DNA of 43,798 nucleotides from Sinorhizobium fredii USDA 205 (GTDB lineage Bacteria; Pseudomonadota; Alphaproteobacteria; Rhizobiales; Rhizobiaceae). Position 1 is the first letter of the stretch, and every line of letters begins with the position of its first letter. Positions 42,442 to 43,798 of this stretch are shown in pieces. The DNA lies in assembly GCF_001461695.1 (NCBI RefSeq), contig NZ_AUTC01000163.1, forward strand, positions 1 through 43,798, read 5' to 3'. The notes below the pieces were generated by a model, which searched no databases, had not been told where the DNA came from, and saw only the letters and a program-made list of their open reading frames with translations. The position numbers were made by a program, and so were the translations under genes.

Positions 42442-43146
42442 TTAAGACGTGACGACGCCGCCGACCTCCGGTGTCGCGACCAGCGTCGAGGCGCCATCCA
42501 TGCCGGCGACGAAGGTCTCCGGCGTCTGGTCGATGATGGGGAAGGAACCATAGTGGCACGGAATGGCCGTGTTGAACTTGAAATAACGCTGACAGGCGAG
42601 CGCCGCCACGGCTCCGCCCATCGTGAAGCGGTCGCCGATCGGCACGATGCCGATATCCGGCTCGTGCAACTCCTGGATCAGCGCCATGTCGGAGAAAATG
42701 TCGGTGTCGCCCATGTGGTAGAGCGTCGGCTCGTCGTCGAAATGAAGAACGAGGCCGTTGGCGTTGCCGAGGCAGTGCGAAACGCCGTCCTCGGTGATCT
42801 GCGCCGAGGAGTGCAGAGCATTGACGAAGGTGGCCGAGAAAGCGCCGAGCTTGATCGTGCCGCCGGTATTGCCAGGCTCCATCTTGGAGATGCCATGCCG
42901 TCCGAGCCACATGCACAGGTCGAAGTTGGCGACGACGGTGGCGCCGGTCTCCTTGGCGATCGCCACCGTGTCGCCGACGTGGTCGCCGTGGCCGTGGGTG
43001 AGAAGGATATGCGTCAGCCCGGCGGTGGCGGCCTGTCGCTCGCGGTCGTCGAAGGCTGGATTGCCGGTGAAGAACGGATCGATCAGGATCTTCGCCTTGG
43101 CGGTTTCGATGTGAAAGGCGGAATGGCCCAGCCATTTGATCTTCAT
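42442..43146 (-). CDS. Metallo-beta-lactamase-fold hydrolase (UPF0173 family)
   Basis: This 234-aa protein has the metal-binding motif H51-G-H53-G-D55-H56 (LLTHGHGDHVGD), a further His in NALHSS, Asp in LYHMGDTDIF and a terminal His in AIPCHYGSFP. The order and the start MKIKWLGHSAFHIET match the UPF0173 (YtkL-like) metal-dependent hydrolases. AGGGAGA precedes the ATG by about 5 bases. The substrate is unknown. It is divergent from ruvX and precedes gatC on the same strand with the palindrome between. Confidence 0.92.
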   Translation of the reverse strand: MKIKWLGHSAFHIETAKAKILIDPFFTGNPAFDDRERQAATAGLTHILLTHGHGDHVGDTVAIAKETGATVVANFDLCMWLGRHGISKMEPGNTGGTIKLGAFSATFVNALHSSAQITEDGVSHCLGNANGLVLHFDDEPTLYHMGDTDIFSDMALIQELHEPDIGIVPIGDRFTMGGAVAALACQRYFKFNTAIPCHYGSFPIIDQTPETFVAGMDGASTLVATPEVGGVVTS

Positions 43147-43266
43147 GACGTTCTCCCTAAAACCACGGCGCCCGGCCCGAGCCGGACCAGAAAGGTGATC
43201 GATTTATCTGTCGGACAAGCATATGGATCAGACCAGCGCACTGGAAAGATCGAATCGGCTCATCCT

Positions 43267-43755
43267 ATGGCAATTCTCACCATCGAAGAACTCGCCGCGC
43301 GGCTGCCGCCGCATCAGGCGATTGCGGGGCTGGACCTCGGCACCAAGACGATCGGCCTCTCGGTTTCCGATCTCGGACGGCGCTTCGCAACGCCGCGCGA
43401 CGTCCTTCGCCGCGTCAAGTTCGGCATCGATGCGCAAGTGCTGCTCAATTTCGCCGCAAAGGAACGGATCGGAGCCTTCGTGATCGGCCTGCCCGTCAAC
43501 ATGGACGGGACGGAAGGGCCGCGCTGCCAGGCGACGCGGGCCTTCGTGCGCAGCATGGGCGAGAAGACGGAAATCCCCTTCGTGCTTTGGGACGAGCGGC
43601 TTTCAACGGTCGCGGCCGAGCGGGTGTTGATCGAAATGGACGTGTCGCGCAGGAAACGCGCCGAGCGCATCGACTCGGCCGCCGCCTCCTTCATTCTTCA
43701 GGGAGCGCTCGACAGATTGGCGTCGCTTGGCAGGGCCGATACCCCGGCCGGCTAG
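43267..43755 (+). CDS. ruvX: RuvX/YqgF-type putative pre-16S rRNA nuclease / Holliday-junction resolvase
   Basis: This 162-aa RNase H-fold protein has D23 (GLDLGTKTIGLSVSD), VIGLPVNMDGTEGPRC, the Glu in LWDERLSTVAAE and a C-terminal Asp in ERIDSAAASFILQ. Family members process the 5' end of 16S rRNA in E. coli; resolvase activity has been proposed. I chose ATG 43267 because MAILTIEELAARLP precedes the conserved strand directly. It is divergent from the UPF0173 gene across 120 bp. Confidence 0.92.
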   Translation: MAILTIEELAARLPPHQAIAGLDLGTKTIGLSVSDLGRRFATPRDVLRRVKFGIDAQVLLNFAAKERIGAFVIGLPVNMDGTEGPRCQATRAFVRSMGEKTEIPFVLWDERLSTVAAERVLIEMDVSRRKRAERIDSAAASFILQGALDRLASLGRADTPAG

Positions 43756-43798
43756 AGCCTTTCCTGGTTAAATTGAACCATTCTGTTGGCTCAAGCGG

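Overview
This window looks like the chromosome of a high-GC alphaproteobacterium of the Rhizobiaceae, most probably Sinorhizobium/Ensifer. The basis is the order of housekeeping genes as I remember it from that genus (tuf, tRNA-Gly, tRNA-Tyr, rlmB, azoreductase/LysR, tRNA-Thr, nadK, prfB, mrcA, amiC, rne, dsbA-like, aroQ, accB, accC, aat, DUF2155, NDUFA12-type protein, gatB, gatA, gatC, ruvX), together with family features such as a complex I NDUFA12 homologue and an RNase E with a Trp-Trp C-terminal tail. I could not run a database search.

Positions 288-15506 are a prophage remnant. It sits in the 3' half of tRNA-Gly(TCC) and is bounded by perfect 49-bp direct repeats (attL and attR). It separates the tRNA-Tyr/tRNA-Gly operon from the tuf gene that would normally follow. 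Inside are a lysis module (endolysin, lipoprotein, holin-like and XhlA-like proteins), a two-gene + strand cargo (a GT8-plus-KpsC-like glycosyltransferase fusion and an overlapping SAM methyltransferase), a tail spike, a collar-type tail fibre, podovirus-style ejection proteins including a lysozyme-domain protein, and a tyrosine integrase beside attR. I see no terminase, portal, capsid, replication, repressor or excisionase gene, so the element looks deleted. Matching 12-bp arm-type repeats flank both att cores.

Positions 15534-29400 hold core translation, RNA and envelope genes. They include prfB with an intact programmed +1 frameshift, PBP1a (mrcA), the cell-division amidase amiC, and rne behind a long, hairpin-rich leader. 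A divergent azoR/LysR pair shares a perfect palindrome.

Positions 29400-34750 hold an aminotransferase and a secreted DsbA-like protein. Upstream of the latter is an unusual leader: a hairpin that contains the ribosome site of a 13-codon peptide, then a two-part hairpin covering the end of that peptide. The aroQ-accB-accC-aat operon follows.

Positions 34750-43798 hold DUF2155 and NDUFA12-type genes, three GNAT acetyltransferases, a peroxiredoxin-like gene, gatB split from gatC-gatA, a YjhX-type toxin gene facing a GNAT gene, a metallo-beta-lactamase-fold hydrolase and ruvX. A perfect 10-bp-arm palindrome overlaps the -35 element of a candidate gatCA promoter.

The items I rate most interesting are the phage-carried glycan-modification pair, the structured leader peptide upstream of the dsbA-like gene, and the YjhX/GNAT pair.
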